Shown in pieces: positions 16,489 to 24,937 of a stretch of DNA of 53,811 nt (the stretch's first letter is position 1; each line of letters starts with the position of its first letter). Origin of the DNA: Polaribacter sp. Lineage in GTDB: Bacteria; Bacteroidota; Bacteroidia; Flavobacteriales; Flavobacteriaceae. The notes beneath the pieces were generated by a model. It worked only from the letters and a program-made list of their open reading frames with translations, did not search any database and had not been told where the DNA came from. The DNA is taken from contig JAQWGI010000001.1 in NCBI GenBank assembly GCA_029238315.1, positions 1-53,811 of the forward strand, written 5' to 3'. The translations under genes were made by a program, and so were the position numbers.

Positions 16489-16511
16489 TAGTTTTGATAC
16501 TTACAAAAGTA
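16489..16511. promoter_or_regulatory. Face-to-face promoter boxes for truA and the phosphoesterase
   Basis: Plus strand TAGTTTTG at 16489-16496, 22 bp before the truA start; minus strand TACTTTTG at 16504-16511, 49 bp before the phosphoesterase ATG. Both match TAnnTTTG, and the two transcripts would start within the same 20 bp. Confidence 0.5.
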
Positions 16512-16518
16512 CTGTTTT

Positions 16519-17244
16519 TTGAGATATTTTATAGAACTTTCTTACTTCGGAAAAAACTATCATGGTTGGCAAATTCAACCAGATGCCAACTCAATTCAAG
16601 AGGAATTAAATAAGGCAATTAGTATTGTTTTACAGGAGGAAATTAGTGTTGTTGGTGCAGGTAGGACAGATACTGGCGTGCATGCTTTACAAATGTTTGC
16701 GCATTTTGATTCTCAAACAATATTAGATGAAAATATTGTTTTCAAATTAAACTCTGTTTTACCAGCAGATATTGTAGTTTTAGATGTTCAAATTACTTCA
16801 GAAGAAAAACATGCAAGATTTGATGCGTTGTCTAGAAGTTACGAGTATAAAATTTGGTTGGGTAGGAATCCGTTTTTACTAGAAACTACATGGCAATTAT
16901 CTCATCAACAGTTGGATATAAAAGCAATGAATGAAGCAGCGAAAATCTTATTAGAATTTGAAAATTTTCAAGCATTCTCTAAGGTTAAGACAGATGTTAA
17001 AACATTTAATTGCAAGGTAACTAATGCTGTTTGGATTGAAAATGAAAATCAATTAACATTTCATATTTCGGCAAATCGTTTTTTAAGAAATATGGTAAGG
17101 GCCATTGTGGGAACTTTGGTTGATGTTGGTAAACATAAAATTACCAAAGAAGATTTTAGAAATATTATTTTAAGCAAAAATAGGGCCAATGCAGGATTGT
17201 CTGTTCCTGCGAAAGGGTTGTTTTTAACTGAAATCACCTATTAA
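16519..17244 (+). CDS. truA: tRNA pseudouridine synthase A
   Basis: A 241-residue enzyme that makes pseudouridine at tRNA positions 38-40. It opens with RYFIELSYFGKNYHGWQIQPD. The catalytic aspartate is in GAGRTDTGVHALQ (about residues 47-59), and the later blocks DALSRSYEYKI, SANRFLRNMVRAIVGTL and PAKGLFL follow the family. The start is a TTG: no ATG lies upstream in frame, the family sequence begins exactly there, and a TAnnTTTG box sits 22 bp before it. The ABC exporter gene starts 2 bp after its stop codon. Confidence 0.95.
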   Translation: MRYFIELSYFGKNYHGWQIQPDANSIQEELNKAISIVLQEEISVVGAGRTDTGVHALQMFAHFDSQTILDENIVFKLNSVLPADIVVLDVQITSEEKHARFDALSRSYEYKIWLGRNPFLLETTWQLSHQQLDIKAMNEAAKILLEFENFQAFSKVKTDVKTFNCKVTNAVWIENENQLTFHISANRFLRNMVRAIVGTLVDVGKHKITKEDFRNIILSKNRANAGLSVPAKGLFLTEITY

Positions 17245-17246
17245 TT

Positions 17247-19016
17247 ATGAGTAAAAAAGAATCGGGTAAAGCATTTGATGCCAAAATATTTATGAGAATT
17301 TTAGGCTTTGCAAAAAGTTATAAAATTCATTTTATTATTGCCACTTTTGCGGTAATCGCAACTGCATTTTTATCTGCATATAGACCTTACTTATTAAAAG
17401 AAGCTGTTGCAGACTTTACTACAAATAAAAGTGAGGCTACTTTATTAGATTATACATTATTAATGTTAGCTGTTTTAATTGCAGAAGTAGTTTTACAAGT
17501 GCTCTTTATTTATTTTGCTAATTGGATTGGGCAGCACATTATTAAAGACATGCGTACGAAGATCTTTAGACAAATCTTACAGTTTAAAATGTCGTATTTC
17601 GATACAACTTCTGTTGGAAGGCTTGTTACAAGAGTTGTATCAGATATAGAAACTATTGCAAGCTCTTTTAGCCAAGGTTTGTTTATGATTATTAGTGATA
17701 TATTAAAAATGTTGGTGGTAGTTGTTGTTATGTTTTTAATGAATTGGCAATTAGCATCTATTGCTATAGCAGTTTTGCCAATTTTAATTTACGCTACAAA
17801 ATTATTTCAAATTGCTATAAAATCAACTTTTCAAGAAGTAAGAACACAAGTTGCAGAACTTAATGGATTTGTGCAAGAACGTGTCACTGGAATGAAAATT
17901 GTACAACTTTTTAGTAGAGAAAAAATAGAGTACAAAAAGTTTATGGAAATAAACGACAAGCATAAAAAAGCACATGTAAAAGCAGTTTGGTATTATTCTA
18001 TTTTCTTTCCTGTTGCAGAAATTTTATCGTCAATTGCTATCGGGTTATTAGTCTGGTTTGGAGGTTTACAATCTGTAAATAACGTAAATGTTGAGCCTGG
18101 AGAAATTATGAGTTTTATTATGATGACCCAAATGTTGTTTAGACCGCTGCGTCAAATTGCTGATAAATTTAATACGCTTCAAATGGGAATTGTTTCTGGA
18201 GAACGTGTTTTTGGTGTCATGGACACCAAAAGTAGCATTGATAAAAACGGAACCATTTTTGCGAATAATTTACAGGGTAAAATTGAGTTTAAAGACGTTC
18301 TTTTTTCATACATAAAAGACGAAGAGGTTTTAAAAGGAATTTCTTTTCATGTAGAAAAAGGACAAACTGTTGCAATTGTTGGAGCAACTGGCGCAGGAAA
18401 ATCTACCATTATTAATTTAATCAATCGGTTTTATGAAATTGATGCTGGTACAATTTGTGTTGATGGAGTTTCTGTAAAAGATTATGAAATAAACTCTTTA
18501 AGAAATCAAATTGCAGTGGTATTGCAAGACGTCTTTTTGTTTTCTGATTCTATTTTAAATAATATTACTTTAAAAGATGAAAATATTACTTTTAAAGAAG
18601 TGGAAGCAGCTGCAAAACAAATTGGTATTCACGATTTTATTATGACTTTGCCTAATGGTTATCATTATAATGTAAAAGAAAGAGGTGCAATGTTATCTTC
18701 TGGTCAACGCCAATTAATTGCTTTTTTAAGAGCGTATGTTAGCAAGCCAAGTATTTTAATTTTAGATGAAGCCACTTCGTCTGTAGATTCTTATGCTGAG
18801 CAAATGATACAATTTGCAACAGATACAATTACTAAAGGAAGAACATCTATTGTAATTGCACACAGATTGGCTACGATTCAAAAAGCTGATAAAATTATTG
18901 TAATGGATAAAGGATTTATTGTTGAAGAAGGAACACATAAACAATTGCTAAAAAAGGTAGATGGATATTATAAAAATCTGTATGAAAAACAGTTTAGCAA
19001 CTTGGATGTAGTTTAA
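17247..19016 (+). CDS. MsbA-like ABC exporter (fused membrane and ATPase domains)
   Basis: A 589-residue half-transporter. Six transmembrane helices lie in the first ~310 residues (ABC_membrane domain with the typical SYFDTTSVGRLVTRVVSDIE). The ATPase has Walker A GATGAGKST near residue 380, Q-loop VVLQDVFLFS, signature LSSGQRQL (S-S instead of the usual S-G-G), Walker B ILILDEATSSVD and H-loop IAHRLAT. It probably exports lipid or drugs as a homodimer. It starts 2 bp behind truA, and its stop codon overlaps the stop of the convergent cdaA by 4 bp. Confidence 0.92.
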   Translation: MSKKESGKAFDAKIFMRILGFAKSYKIHFIIATFAVIATAFLSAYRPYLLKEAVADFTTNKSEATLLDYTLLMLAVLIAEVVLQVLFIYFANWIGQHIIKDMRTKIFRQILQFKMSYFDTTSVGRLVTRVVSDIETIASSFSQGLFMIISDILKMLVVVVVMFLMNWQLASIAIAVLPILIYATKLFQIAIKSTFQEVRTQVAELNGFVQERVTGMKIVQLFSREKIEYKKFMEINDKHKKAHVKAVWYYSIFFPVAEILSSIAIGLLVWFGGLQSVNNVNVEPGEIMSFIMMTQMLFRPLRQIADKFNTLQMGIVSGERVFGVMDTKSSIDKNGTIFANNLQGKIEFKDVLFSYIKDEEVLKGISFHVEKGQTVAIVGATGAGKSTIINLINRFYEIDAGTICVDGVSVKDYEINSLRNQIAVVLQDVFLFSDSILNNITLKDENITFKEVEAAAKQIGIHDFIMTLPNGYHYNVKERGAMLSSGQRQLIAFLRAYVSKPSILILDEATSSVDSYAEQMIQFATDTITKGRTSIVIAHRLATIQKADKIIVMDKGFIVEEGTHKQLLKKVDGYYKNLYEKQFSNLDVV

Positions 19017-19786
19017 TTTAAATCCTTTTTTATTTTTTCTATAAGCTCCTTATAATCCGTATACAATTCAAAAGAGCCATCTTTTATATATGATATTTCT
19101 CCAGTTTCTTCAGAAACCAATAAGCATAAAGCATCTGTTTTTTCTGTAACACCAATGGCTGCTTTATGACGCAAACCAAAACGTGCAGGAATTTTCTCAT
19201 TTGACAATGGTAAGACCACGCGTGTAGCTACTATGAAATTATCTCTAATTATGGTTGCACCGTCATGTAATGGACTGTTTTTATAGAAAATACTTTCCAA
19301 AATAGCTTCATTTAGAGAAGCATTCATGGCGTCTCCAGAATTAATTAAAAAGTCTAAGTTATTTGTGCGTTCAATCACAATTAATGCACCGGTTTTACTT
19401 TTTGATAATTTAATAGCAGCATTTACTAAAATTGTAACATCGGTTTCTGACTCTATCTCAGACTGTAAGAACTTTAATTGCTTTAAGAAATTTCGTTTAG
19501 ATGAAAAATTTGTTGTTCCAATCATTAATAAAAACTTTCTAATTTCTTGTTGAAAAACAATAATCAAAGCAATAACACCACCACTTAATAAGTATCCTAA
19601 AATTCCGCTTAACATTTCCATGTTTAAAGCTTGAGTTATTTTCCAAATCAAGAAAATAAAAGCAATTCCGATAAAAATATTAATGGCAACAGTACCTTTT
19701 AAAAGTTTATAGATATAGTACAGTAAAGCAGCTACTAGCAAAATATCTAGAATATCTAAGAAAGAAAAATCAATGAAGTCTAACAT
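19013..19786 (-). CDS. cdaA: Diadenylate cyclase CdaA (c-di-AMP synthase)
   Basis: A 257-residue membrane protein. Three N-terminal helices (ILDILLVAALLYYIYKLL, AINIFIGIAFIFLIWKI, ILGYLLSGGVIALIIVF) precede a DAC domain. The catalytic DGA lies in SPLHDGATIIRDN near residue 173, and the nucleotide-binding motif near residue 205 reads GLRHKAAIGV, where the classic form is RHR. The enzyme condenses two ATP to cyclic di-AMP, which controls turgor and potassium transport. It is the last gene of a LOG-folP-cdaA operon, 34 bp behind folP. Its end overlaps the end of the ABC gene. Confidence 0.93.
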   Translation of the reverse strand: MLDFIDFSFLDILDILLVAALLYYIYKLLKGTVAINIFIGIAFIFLIWKITQALNMEMLSGILGYLLSGGVIALIIVFQQEIRKFLLMIGTTNFSSKRNFLKQLKFLQSEIESETDVTILVNAAIKLSKSKTGALIVIERTNNLDFLINSGDAMNASLNEAILESIFYKNSPLHDGATIIRDNFIVATRVVLPLSNEKIPARFGLRHKAAIGVTEKTDALCLLVSEETGEISYIKDGSFELYTDYKELIEKIKKDLN

Positions 19787-19820
19787 ATATTATTTGCTGA
19801 TGTTGTAAATGTACAAAAAA

Positions 19821-20642
19821 TTAAGAAAGCTGTTCAACAATTTTAATTGCCTCTACAGCTTCTTTTACATCATGAACGCGTAAAATAGTTGCACCATTTA
19901 ATAAGGCTATGGTGTTTGCAGAAGTGGTTGCATTTAGGGCCATTTTTGGTGTAATATTTAAAGGTTTATAAAGCATCGATTTTCTCGAAACTCCTGCTAA
20001 AATAGGCGTGTCTAAATTTTTAAAGAGCAATAAATTTTTTAATAATTGATAATTATGTTCAACTGTTTTACCAAAACCAAATCCAACATCAATAATTACA
20101 TCGTTAACTTTTAATTGATGTAATTTAGAAATTTGAGCTGCAAAAAAAGAAATTAATTCTTTGGTTACGTCTTCATAAACTGGATTTTTCTGCATGTTTT
20201 GAGGCGTTCCTAGCATGTGCATTATAATATACGGAACTTGTAAATCTGCAACAGTTTTAAACATTTTAGAATCTATTTTACCACCAGAAATATCGTTAAT
20301 AATTGCTGCCCCAACTTCAATTGTTTTTTTTGCTACGTTGCTTCTAAAAGTATCTACTGAAATAATAATTTCAGGAATTTTTTTTACTAATAATTCAATT
20401 ATTGGAACAATGCGTTGTAGCTCTTCTTCTTCAGAAATATGTGTGGCTCCTGGTCTAGAAGAATAAGCGCCAACATCAATAAAGGTAGCGCCTTCGGAGA
20501 GCATTTTTTCAACTTGTTGTATAATGTCTTTTTGGTCTTTGTATTTTCCTCCATCAAAGAAAGAGTCTGGTGTGATATTTAAAATTCCCATTACTTTTGG
20601 AGTAGAAATATCTATCAGTTTTCCGTTACAATTTAAGGTCAT
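19821..20642 (-). CDS. folP: Dihydropteroate synthase
   Basis: A 273-residue TIM-barrel enzyme joining p-aminobenzoate to dihydropterin pyrophosphate in folate synthesis, the target of sulfonamides. It carries GILNITPDSFFDGG (residues 19-32), DVGAYSSRPGA, ISVDTFRSNVA, IINDISGG, PYIIMHMLGTPQNMQ and the C-terminal GVSRKSML and RVHDVKE. The stop codon of the upstream LOG gene directly precedes its ATG. Adjacency of folP to cdaA is common in Bacteroidota. Confidence 0.97.
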   Translation of the reverse strand: MTLNCNGKLIDISTPKVMGILNITPDSFFDGGKYKDQKDIIQQVEKMLSEGATFIDVGAYSSRPGATHISEEEELQRIVPIIELLVKKIPEIIISVDTFRSNVAKKTIEVGAAIINDISGGKIDSKMFKTVADLQVPYIIMHMLGTPQNMQKNPVYEDVTKELISFFAAQISKLHQLKVNDVIIDVGFGFGKTVEHNYQLLKNLLLFKNLDTPILAGVSRKSMLYKPLNITPKMALNATTSANTIALLNGATILRVHDVKEAVEAIKIVEQLS

Positions 20643-20643
20643 C

Positions 20644-21225
20644 CTAATTTACTACTTTATTAATTATAGATGTTTTTTTTGGTGTTTTATAATTTTGCAT
20701 TTGCTGTATTAAACCCTTTATAGTTGAATCTACAAGTAGTAATTCTCTATTTTGTGGTTTTACATACCCTTCTTTAACCATCAAATCTAATTGTTGTAAA
20801 GTGTGATCAAAAAAACCGTTTACATTTAAAATTCCAATTGGTTTCTGTTCTATCTGTAACTGCCCTAAAGTTAGTGCTTCAAACAATTCATCTAAAGTTC
20901 CAAAGCCGCCAGGTAATGTAATGTATCCATCAACCAATTTACTCATGATCACTTTTCGTTCACTCATTTTTTTGGTGATAATCAATTCGGAAACCCCTCT
21001 ATGTACGACTTCTTTTTTTTCTAATAATTTCGGAATTACACCAATAACTTTGCCTTTTTCAGCAAGAATTGTATCTGCAATAATACCCATCATTCCAATT
21101 TTTCCACCGCCATAAACTAATGTAATGTTGTTTTTTACAAACATTTTTCCCAATTCAATTGCCGCTTCTTTATAATCGGAATTAAATCCTACGCTAGAAC
21201 CACAAAAAACAACTACTTTTTTCAT
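20644..21225 (-). CDS. LOG-family protein (cytokinin riboside phosphoribohydrolase-like)
   Basis: 193 residues from MKKVVVFCGSSVGFNSDY. It carries the LOG motifs VYGGGKIGMMG, PGGFGTLDELFE (usual form PGGxGTxxE) and EGYVKPQNREL. LOG proteins split nucleoside 5'-monophosphates such as AMP or cytokinin nucleotides into base and ribose 5-phosphate; the bacterial role is mostly nucleotide salvage. The start at 21225 is preferred because the family begins there. It is the first gene of the operon with folP and cdaA, 1 bp ahead of folP. Confidence 0.9.
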   Translation of the reverse strand: MKKVVVFCGSSVGFNSDYKEAAIELGKMFVKNNITLVYGGGKIGMMGIIADTILAEKGKVIGVIPKLLEKKEVVHRGVSELIITKKMSERKVIMSKLVDGYITLPGGFGTLDELFEALTLGQLQIEQKPIGILNVNGFFDHTLQQLDLMVKEGYVKPQNRELLLVDSTIKGLIQQMQNYKTPKKTSIINKVVN

Positions 21226-21312
21226 AAAAGATGATTTCAAAATTTCTTCCGTAAAAATAAATGAAAAGCTTTGAAGATTTACTATTTTTACACAAATACT
21301 TTTATCAAAAAA

Positions 21313-21846
21313 ATGCAAAATACCTCAGTACAATACAGCGCAGTAGTAGAAGAATGTAGAAGTTTGTTTATCAAAAAAATGAGTGATTATGGAAGCGCGT
21401 GGCGAATATTACGTTTACCATCGTTAACAGATCAGATTTTTATCAAAGCGCAACGCATTAGGCAATTGCAAGAAAATACGGTTAGAAAAGTTGATGAAGG
21501 TGAAAAAGCAGAATTTATCGGGATTATTAATTATTCGATTATGGCTTTAATTCAATTAGAACTTGGCGTTGTAGAAAACCCAGATTTATCTACAGAACAA
21601 GCCACAAAATTATACGATCAGCATATTAAAGTTACCAAAGAATTGATGGAAAATAAAAATCATGATTATGGAGAAGCTTGGCGTGATATGCGAATATCTT
21701 CGCTAACAGATTTAATTTTACAGAAGCTATTGCGTGTTAAACAAATTGAAGATAATCAAGGAAAAACAATTGTTTCAGAAGGTATTGATGCTAATTATCA
21801 AGACATGATCAATTATGCAATTTTTGCGATGATTCATATGGGTTAG
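21313..21846 (+). CDS. DUF1599 protein with two internal repeats
   Basis: 177 residues made of two similar halves. MSDYGSAWRILRLPSLTDQI in the first corresponds to NHDYGEAWRDMRISSLTDLI in the second, each followed by K..RI/VKQI(Q/E)(E/D)N and a C-terminal FI/DMINY(S/A)IMA/FAMI helix. Pfam DUF1599 is also called nucleotide modification associated domain 1 because relatives occur in phage base-modification clusters; the chromosomal Bacteroidota version has no known function. The start at MQNTSVQYSAVV is chosen because upstream residues are not protein-like and the divergent LOG promoter must lie there. A possible terminator is at 21951-21990. Confidence 0.88.
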   Translation: MQNTSVQYSAVVEECRSLFIKKMSDYGSAWRILRLPSLTDQIFIKAQRIRQLQENTVRKVDEGEKAEFIGIINYSIMALIQLELGVVENPDLSTEQATKLYDQHIKVTKELMENKNHDYGEAWRDMRISSLTDLILQKLLRVKQIEDNQGKTIVSEGIDANYQDMINYAIFAMIHMG

Positions 21847-21847
21847 G

Positions 21848-21879
21848 AAGTTGCAAAGTAACAAAGTTGCAAAGTAACA
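21848..21879. repeat. Two tandem 16-bp units
   Basis: The unit aagttgcaaagtaaca occurs twice without a gap just behind the DUF1599 stop codon. Confidence 0.75.
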
Positions 21880-21886
21880 GAGTTTT

Positions 21887-21915
21887 GTCATTGCGAGGCA
21901 CGAAGCAATCTCATC
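21887..21915. repeat. REP-like palindrome (gtcattgcgagg type)
   Basis: gtcattgcgaggcacgaagc followed by aatctcatc, an imperfect palindrome (attgc...gcaat) of a kind I know as a scattered intergenic repeat in flavobacterial genomes. Confidence 0.6.
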
Positions 21916-21950
21916 AACACTAAAAAATAAAAGTTAAAAACGAACGAAGT

Positions 21951-21990
21951 GTCATTGGAGTTTTTTTGTTTTAAAACAATGACTTTTTTT
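21951..21990 (+). terminator. Possible terminator behind DUF1599
   Basis: gtcattg / caatgac stem with a 19-base T/A loop followed by seven T. The long loop makes this moderate. Confidence 0.45.
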
Positions 21991-22087
21991 GAATAGAAGC
22001 TTCCAAAGAATGAAATGGTCTGGAATCGATTCAAAAAAAGGCAATAGTTTTTTAGAATAAATATCCTAAGACTAGATGTTTTCGTTT

Positions 22088-22116
22088 GTCACCTTGAGCG
22101 TAGTCGAAAGGTCATC
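22088..22116. repeat. REP-like palindrome (gagcg-agtcga type), copy 1
   Basis: gtcaccttgagcgtagtcga followed by aaggtcatc. Same family as 23493-23516, 24239-24261 and 45978-46006. Confidence 0.6.
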
Positions 22117-22156
22117 AATGGAAAAAAAGGATAATAAATAAAAGAAAAAACAAATC

Positions 22157-23122
22157 ATGAAACTACTAGTACACATTTCAAGAATCTTTGTCGGAGCGAT
22201 TTTTATCTTTTCTGGCTTTGTAAAACTGGTAGATCCAATAGGTTCTCAATACAAATTCGAAGAGTATTTTAGTCAAAATGTATTGGATATGGAATATTTA
22301 ATTCCGTATGCATTGGCATTTTCAATCTTACTAATTTTAGCTGAAATTATTCTTGGAGTTACCTTATTGCTTGGTTATAAGGCCAGAACAACATTATGGA
22401 GCTTACTAGTGTTATCAACTGTGTTTTTATTTTTAACTTGGTATTCTGCCTATTATAACAAAGTAACAGATTGTGGTTGTTTTGGAGATGCAATTAAATT
22501 AACTCCGTGGGAAACCTTCTACAAAAATATACTTTTAATTGCCTTGATTGTAGTGATGCTTTTTAGAATGAAAAACGTCAAAGAAATTTTTCCTACTAAG
22601 GTTTCGCAAGCACTTACAATTCTATCATTGGTCTCATTCTTATATATTACATATCATGTGTTGGTGCATTTACCAATTATTGATTTTAGACCATACGCAA
22701 TTGGAAATAACATTCCAGAAGGTATGAAATATAAAGACGACGGAGAGATTCCTAAAATTCACGATTTTTATTTAGAAGATGCACAAGCAGATTTAGCACC
22801 AGAAATTTTAGCGCAAAATAAAGTGATTTTAATTATTGTGCACTCTTTAGATAAAGCTGATACAAACGGATTTAAAACCATCAAAGAATTGGCAGATAAA
22901 GCAATTGCAAAAGGATATTCGGTTTACGGAGTTTCGGCTTCTTTTACGGACGAATTATTGTTGGCAAAAGAAAAATACGAATTGCCTTTTGATTTCTTAT
23001 TCTGCGATCAAACAACTTTAAAAACAATGGTAAGAGCAAATCCAGGAATTATGATGCTAGAAAAAGGCACAATTACAGGGAAATGGAATTGGTCTGATGC
23101 AGATGAGATTGAATTAAAATAA
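22157..23122 (+). CDS. BT_3928-like DoxX/MauE membrane protein with thioredoxin-like tail
   Basis: A 321-residue protein. The N-terminal ~170 residues hold about four to five membrane helices of the DoxX/MauE type (ISRIFVGAIFIFSGFVKLVDP), with the motif DCGCFGD near residue 112, where a cysteine pair suggests redox activity. The C-terminal ~140 residues look like a thioredoxin-fold domain (KVILIIVHSL, KGYSVYGVSAS, PFDFLFCDQTTLKTMVRANPG) without a CxxC. It probably shuttles reducing equivalents to exported proteins. In many Bacteroidota this gene sits between DUF1599 and tpiA; here DUF1599 is upstream but tpiA is 28 kb away. Confidence 0.82.
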   Translation: MKLLVHISRIFVGAIFIFSGFVKLVDPIGSQYKFEEYFSQNVLDMEYLIPYALAFSILLILAEIILGVTLLLGYKARTTLWSLLVLSTVFLFLTWYSAYYNKVTDCGCFGDAIKLTPWETFYKNILLIALIVVMLFRMKNVKEIFPTKVSQALTILSLVSFLYITYHVLVHLPIIDFRPYAIGNNIPEGMKYKDDGEIPKIHDFYLEDAQADLAPEILAQNKVILIIVHSLDKADTNGFKTIKELADKAIAKGYSVYGVSASFTDELLLAKEKYELPFDFLFCDQTTLKTMVRANPGIMMLEKGTITGKWNWSDADEIELK

Positions 23123-23123
23123 A

Positions 23124-23489
23124 ATGAAACAATTATTACTTGTTTTTATTGGTGGCGGTTTTGGAAGCGCTCTTCGTTTTTTGTTTGGGAAGTTTTTAAA
23201 CAACTCAGAAACAGGAATACCCTACGGTACGTTTTTAGCCAATGTTTTGGGTAGTTTACTTATCGGAATAATTTTAGGTTACGCAGCAAAAAGCGAAACG
23301 TTAACACAAAATCATACACTGCTTTTAGCAACAGGTTTTTGTGGAGGCTTTACAACCTTTTCAACTTTTGCTTATGAGAATCATGTACTTTTAAAATCTG
23401 GAGATTTTACAAGCTTTGCGTTGTATACAATCGCAAGTTTTGTGGTTGGATTTCTAGCCGTCTTTGCAGGAATTTATATCGTTAAATAA
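23124..23489 (+). CDS. crcB: CrcB/Fluc fluoride channel
   Basis: 121 residues with four membrane helices. It has GGGFGSALRFLFGKFL, the conserved GTFLANVLGSLLIG, and GFCGGFTTFSTFAYE. The asparagine and the phenylalanines/threonines lining the fluoride pore of Fluc dimers are present. It protects enzymes from fluoride. It starts 1 bp behind the DoxX-like gene stop codon, and no fluoride riboswitch is visible upstream. A single crcB gene implies the homodimeric channel form. Confidence 0.94.
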   Translation: MKQLLLVFIGGGFGSALRFLFGKFLNNSETGIPYGTFLANVLGSLLIGIILGYAAKSETLTQNHTLLLATGFCGGFTTFSTFAYENHVLLKSGDFTSFALYTIASFVVGFLAVFAGIYIVK

Positions 23490-23492
23490 AAT

Positions 23493-23516
23493 GTCAGTTC
23501 GAGCGCAGTCGAGAAC
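23493..23516. repeat. REP-like palindrome (gagcg-agtcga type), copy 2
   Basis: gtcagttcgagcgcagtcga followed by gaac, in the 42-bp gap between crcB and the crotonase gene. Confidence 0.6.
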
Positions 23517-23531
23517 AAATAAAAAGAAGAA

Positions 23532-24233
23532 ATGAACGAAGTAGTTAATTATACATCAGAAGATAATTACGCAATAATTAAGATTGTAAACGGAAAAGCA
23601 AACGCAATTTCTAATGAAGTTATAGAAGGTTTAAATGCTGGATTAGATAAAGCCGTAAAAGAAAATAAAATTGTAATTCTTACAGGTCAACCAGGAATTT
23701 TTTCTGCTGGATTTGATTTAAAAGTGATGACAAAATCACCCGAATCTGCAAAAGAACTAGTTACAAAAGGTTCTAAATTATCATTAAGAATGTTATCGTT
23801 TCCAAAGCCAATAATTATAGCTTGTTCTGGTCACGCCATTGCAAAAGGCGGATTTCTATTATTATCTGCAGATTATAGAATTGGAGTAGAAGGTGATTTT
23901 AAAATTGGTTTGAATGAAGTAATGATTGGGATGACCATGCATCACGCAGGAATTGCAATTGCAAAAGCGCGGTTAGCACCAATTTATTTAGACAGAAGTG
24001 TAAATAATTCAGAAATATACAACCCGAAAGACGCTATAAAAGCAGGATTCTTGGATGTAATTGTTTCAGAAGATCATTTGTTGCCAACTGCAATTAAAAT
24101 TGCCAAAATGTTTAGTCAATTAAACGAAAAAGCACACGCAGCTACTAAAGTAAAAGTAAGAAAATCACATTTAGAAGCTATTGCAAAAGCAATTGAGTTA
24201 GATTTAAAAGAAGAGATTTCTATAAATCTTTAA
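23532..24233 (+). CDS. Crotonase / enoyl-CoA hydratase family protein
   Basis: 233 residues of the crotonase fold. The first oxyanion-hole block is GIFSAGFDLKVM (residues ~57-68), the second SGHAIAKGGFLLLSADYRIG (about 97-116), and VMIGMTMHHAGIAIAKARL follows. The usual catalytic glutamate of enoyl-CoA hydratases in the LGLxPG(A/G)GG-type region is not obvious (here MTMHHAG), so the reaction could be hydration, isomerisation or thioester hydrolysis. No fatty-acid genes are adjacent. A possible Shine-Dalgarno (agaag) precedes the ATG. It follows crcB after a REP-like element. Confidence 0.83.
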   Translation: MNEVVNYTSEDNYAIIKIVNGKANAISNEVIEGLNAGLDKAVKENKIVILTGQPGIFSAGFDLKVMTKSPESAKELVTKGSKLSLRMLSFPKPIIIACSGHAIAKGGFLLLSADYRIGVEGDFKIGLNEVMIGMTMHHAGIAIAKARLAPIYLDRSVNNSEIYNPKDAIKAGFLDVIVSEDHLLPTAIKIAKMFSQLNEKAHAATKVKVRKSHLEAIAKAIELDLKEEISINL

Positions 24234-24238
24234 AAGAT

Positions 24239-24261
24239 TTCTCGACTCCGCTCGAAATGAC
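24239..24261. repeat. REP-like palindrome (gagcg-agtcga type), copy 3, inverted
   Basis: ttctcgactccgctcgaaat followed by gac, in reverse orientation to copies 1 and 2, in the convergent gap between the crotonase and DUF1684 genes. It could act as a terminator hairpin. Confidence 0.6.
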
Positions 24262-24267
24262 AAAAAA

Positions 24268-24888
24268 CTACTCTTTTTTATAATTTTTTACACCCGCTAA
24301 AATTTCTACAGAAAGCACGTTCTCTTTTGGTGTAATTGGGCAAGAAAAACTCTCATTATAAGCACAAAGAGGGTTGTAGGCTTTGTTAAAGTCTATAAGT
24401 ATAGTTCCGTCTTTTTTCTCATCAGTAGTAAGTAAATCTAAATAACGTCCACCTCCATAAGAACCATTTCCGCTAGTTTTATCAGTAAAAGGTAAAAACA
24501 GATAATTGATGTATTGTGGAGGAATAAAGGCATCTTTATTTTGATAAATAGGTAGTTTTTGCTCAACGCCGTCTATTGTAAAAGTTACAGTTCCGTATTT
24601 AATATACAACGGTTTTCTGTCTGTAGTTGTTGGCATTTCAAAAACAGGTGCATTAATAGTTTTTTCTAATTTTGCAACTACTTTATATTTTTCGTCAATT
24701 GGATAAAACGCAAGCTTTTTAAACTTTTTTAAACCTTCTTTTGTTAAAGGAGATTGATTTGCGTCATGAAATTTTAAATTTTGTTTATGTTGATAGGCCT
24801 TTAAGTCTTCTGTATACACATCTTTTTTTGAAGAATTGTTGCAGCTAAATAAAAGGCTAAAAAAGGTAAGGAATAAAATTTTTTTCAT
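24268..24888 (-). CDS. DUF1684 lipoprotein
   Basis: 206 residues with a lipoprotein signal (ILFLTFFSLLFSC, cysteine near 16). DUF1684 features are LTKEGLKKFKKLAFYPIDEKY near the start, then PLYIKYGTVTFTIDGVEQKL, FLPFTDKTSGNGSYGGGRYLD, ILIDFNKAYNPLCAYNES and FSCPITPKENVLSVEI. The family is widespread and uncharacterised; the NPxC(A)Y and C-P-x(3)N blocks with paired cysteines are its signature. It lies back to back with the MFS gene, so any shared regulatory site would be in 24889-25055. Confidence 0.85.
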   Translation of the reverse strand: MKKILFLTFFSLLFSCNNSSKKDVYTEDLKAYQHKQNLKFHDANQSPLTKEGLKKFKKLAFYPIDEKYKVVAKLEKTINAPVFEMPTTTDRKPLYIKYGTVTFTIDGVEQKLPIYQNKDAFIPPQYINYLFLPFTDKTSGNGSYGGGRYLDLLTTDEKKDGTILIDFNKAYNPLCAYNESFSCPITPKENVLSVEILAGVKNYKKE

Positions 24889-24937
24889 GGAGTAATTGAA
24901 TTAAAGAATAAAAATACAGTTTTTACAATTATTTATG

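Noticed and set aside
23080..23124. Fluoride riboswitch ahead of crcB
   Set aside because: crcB starts 1 bp behind the preceding stop codon, and no pseudoknot-like motif is visible there.
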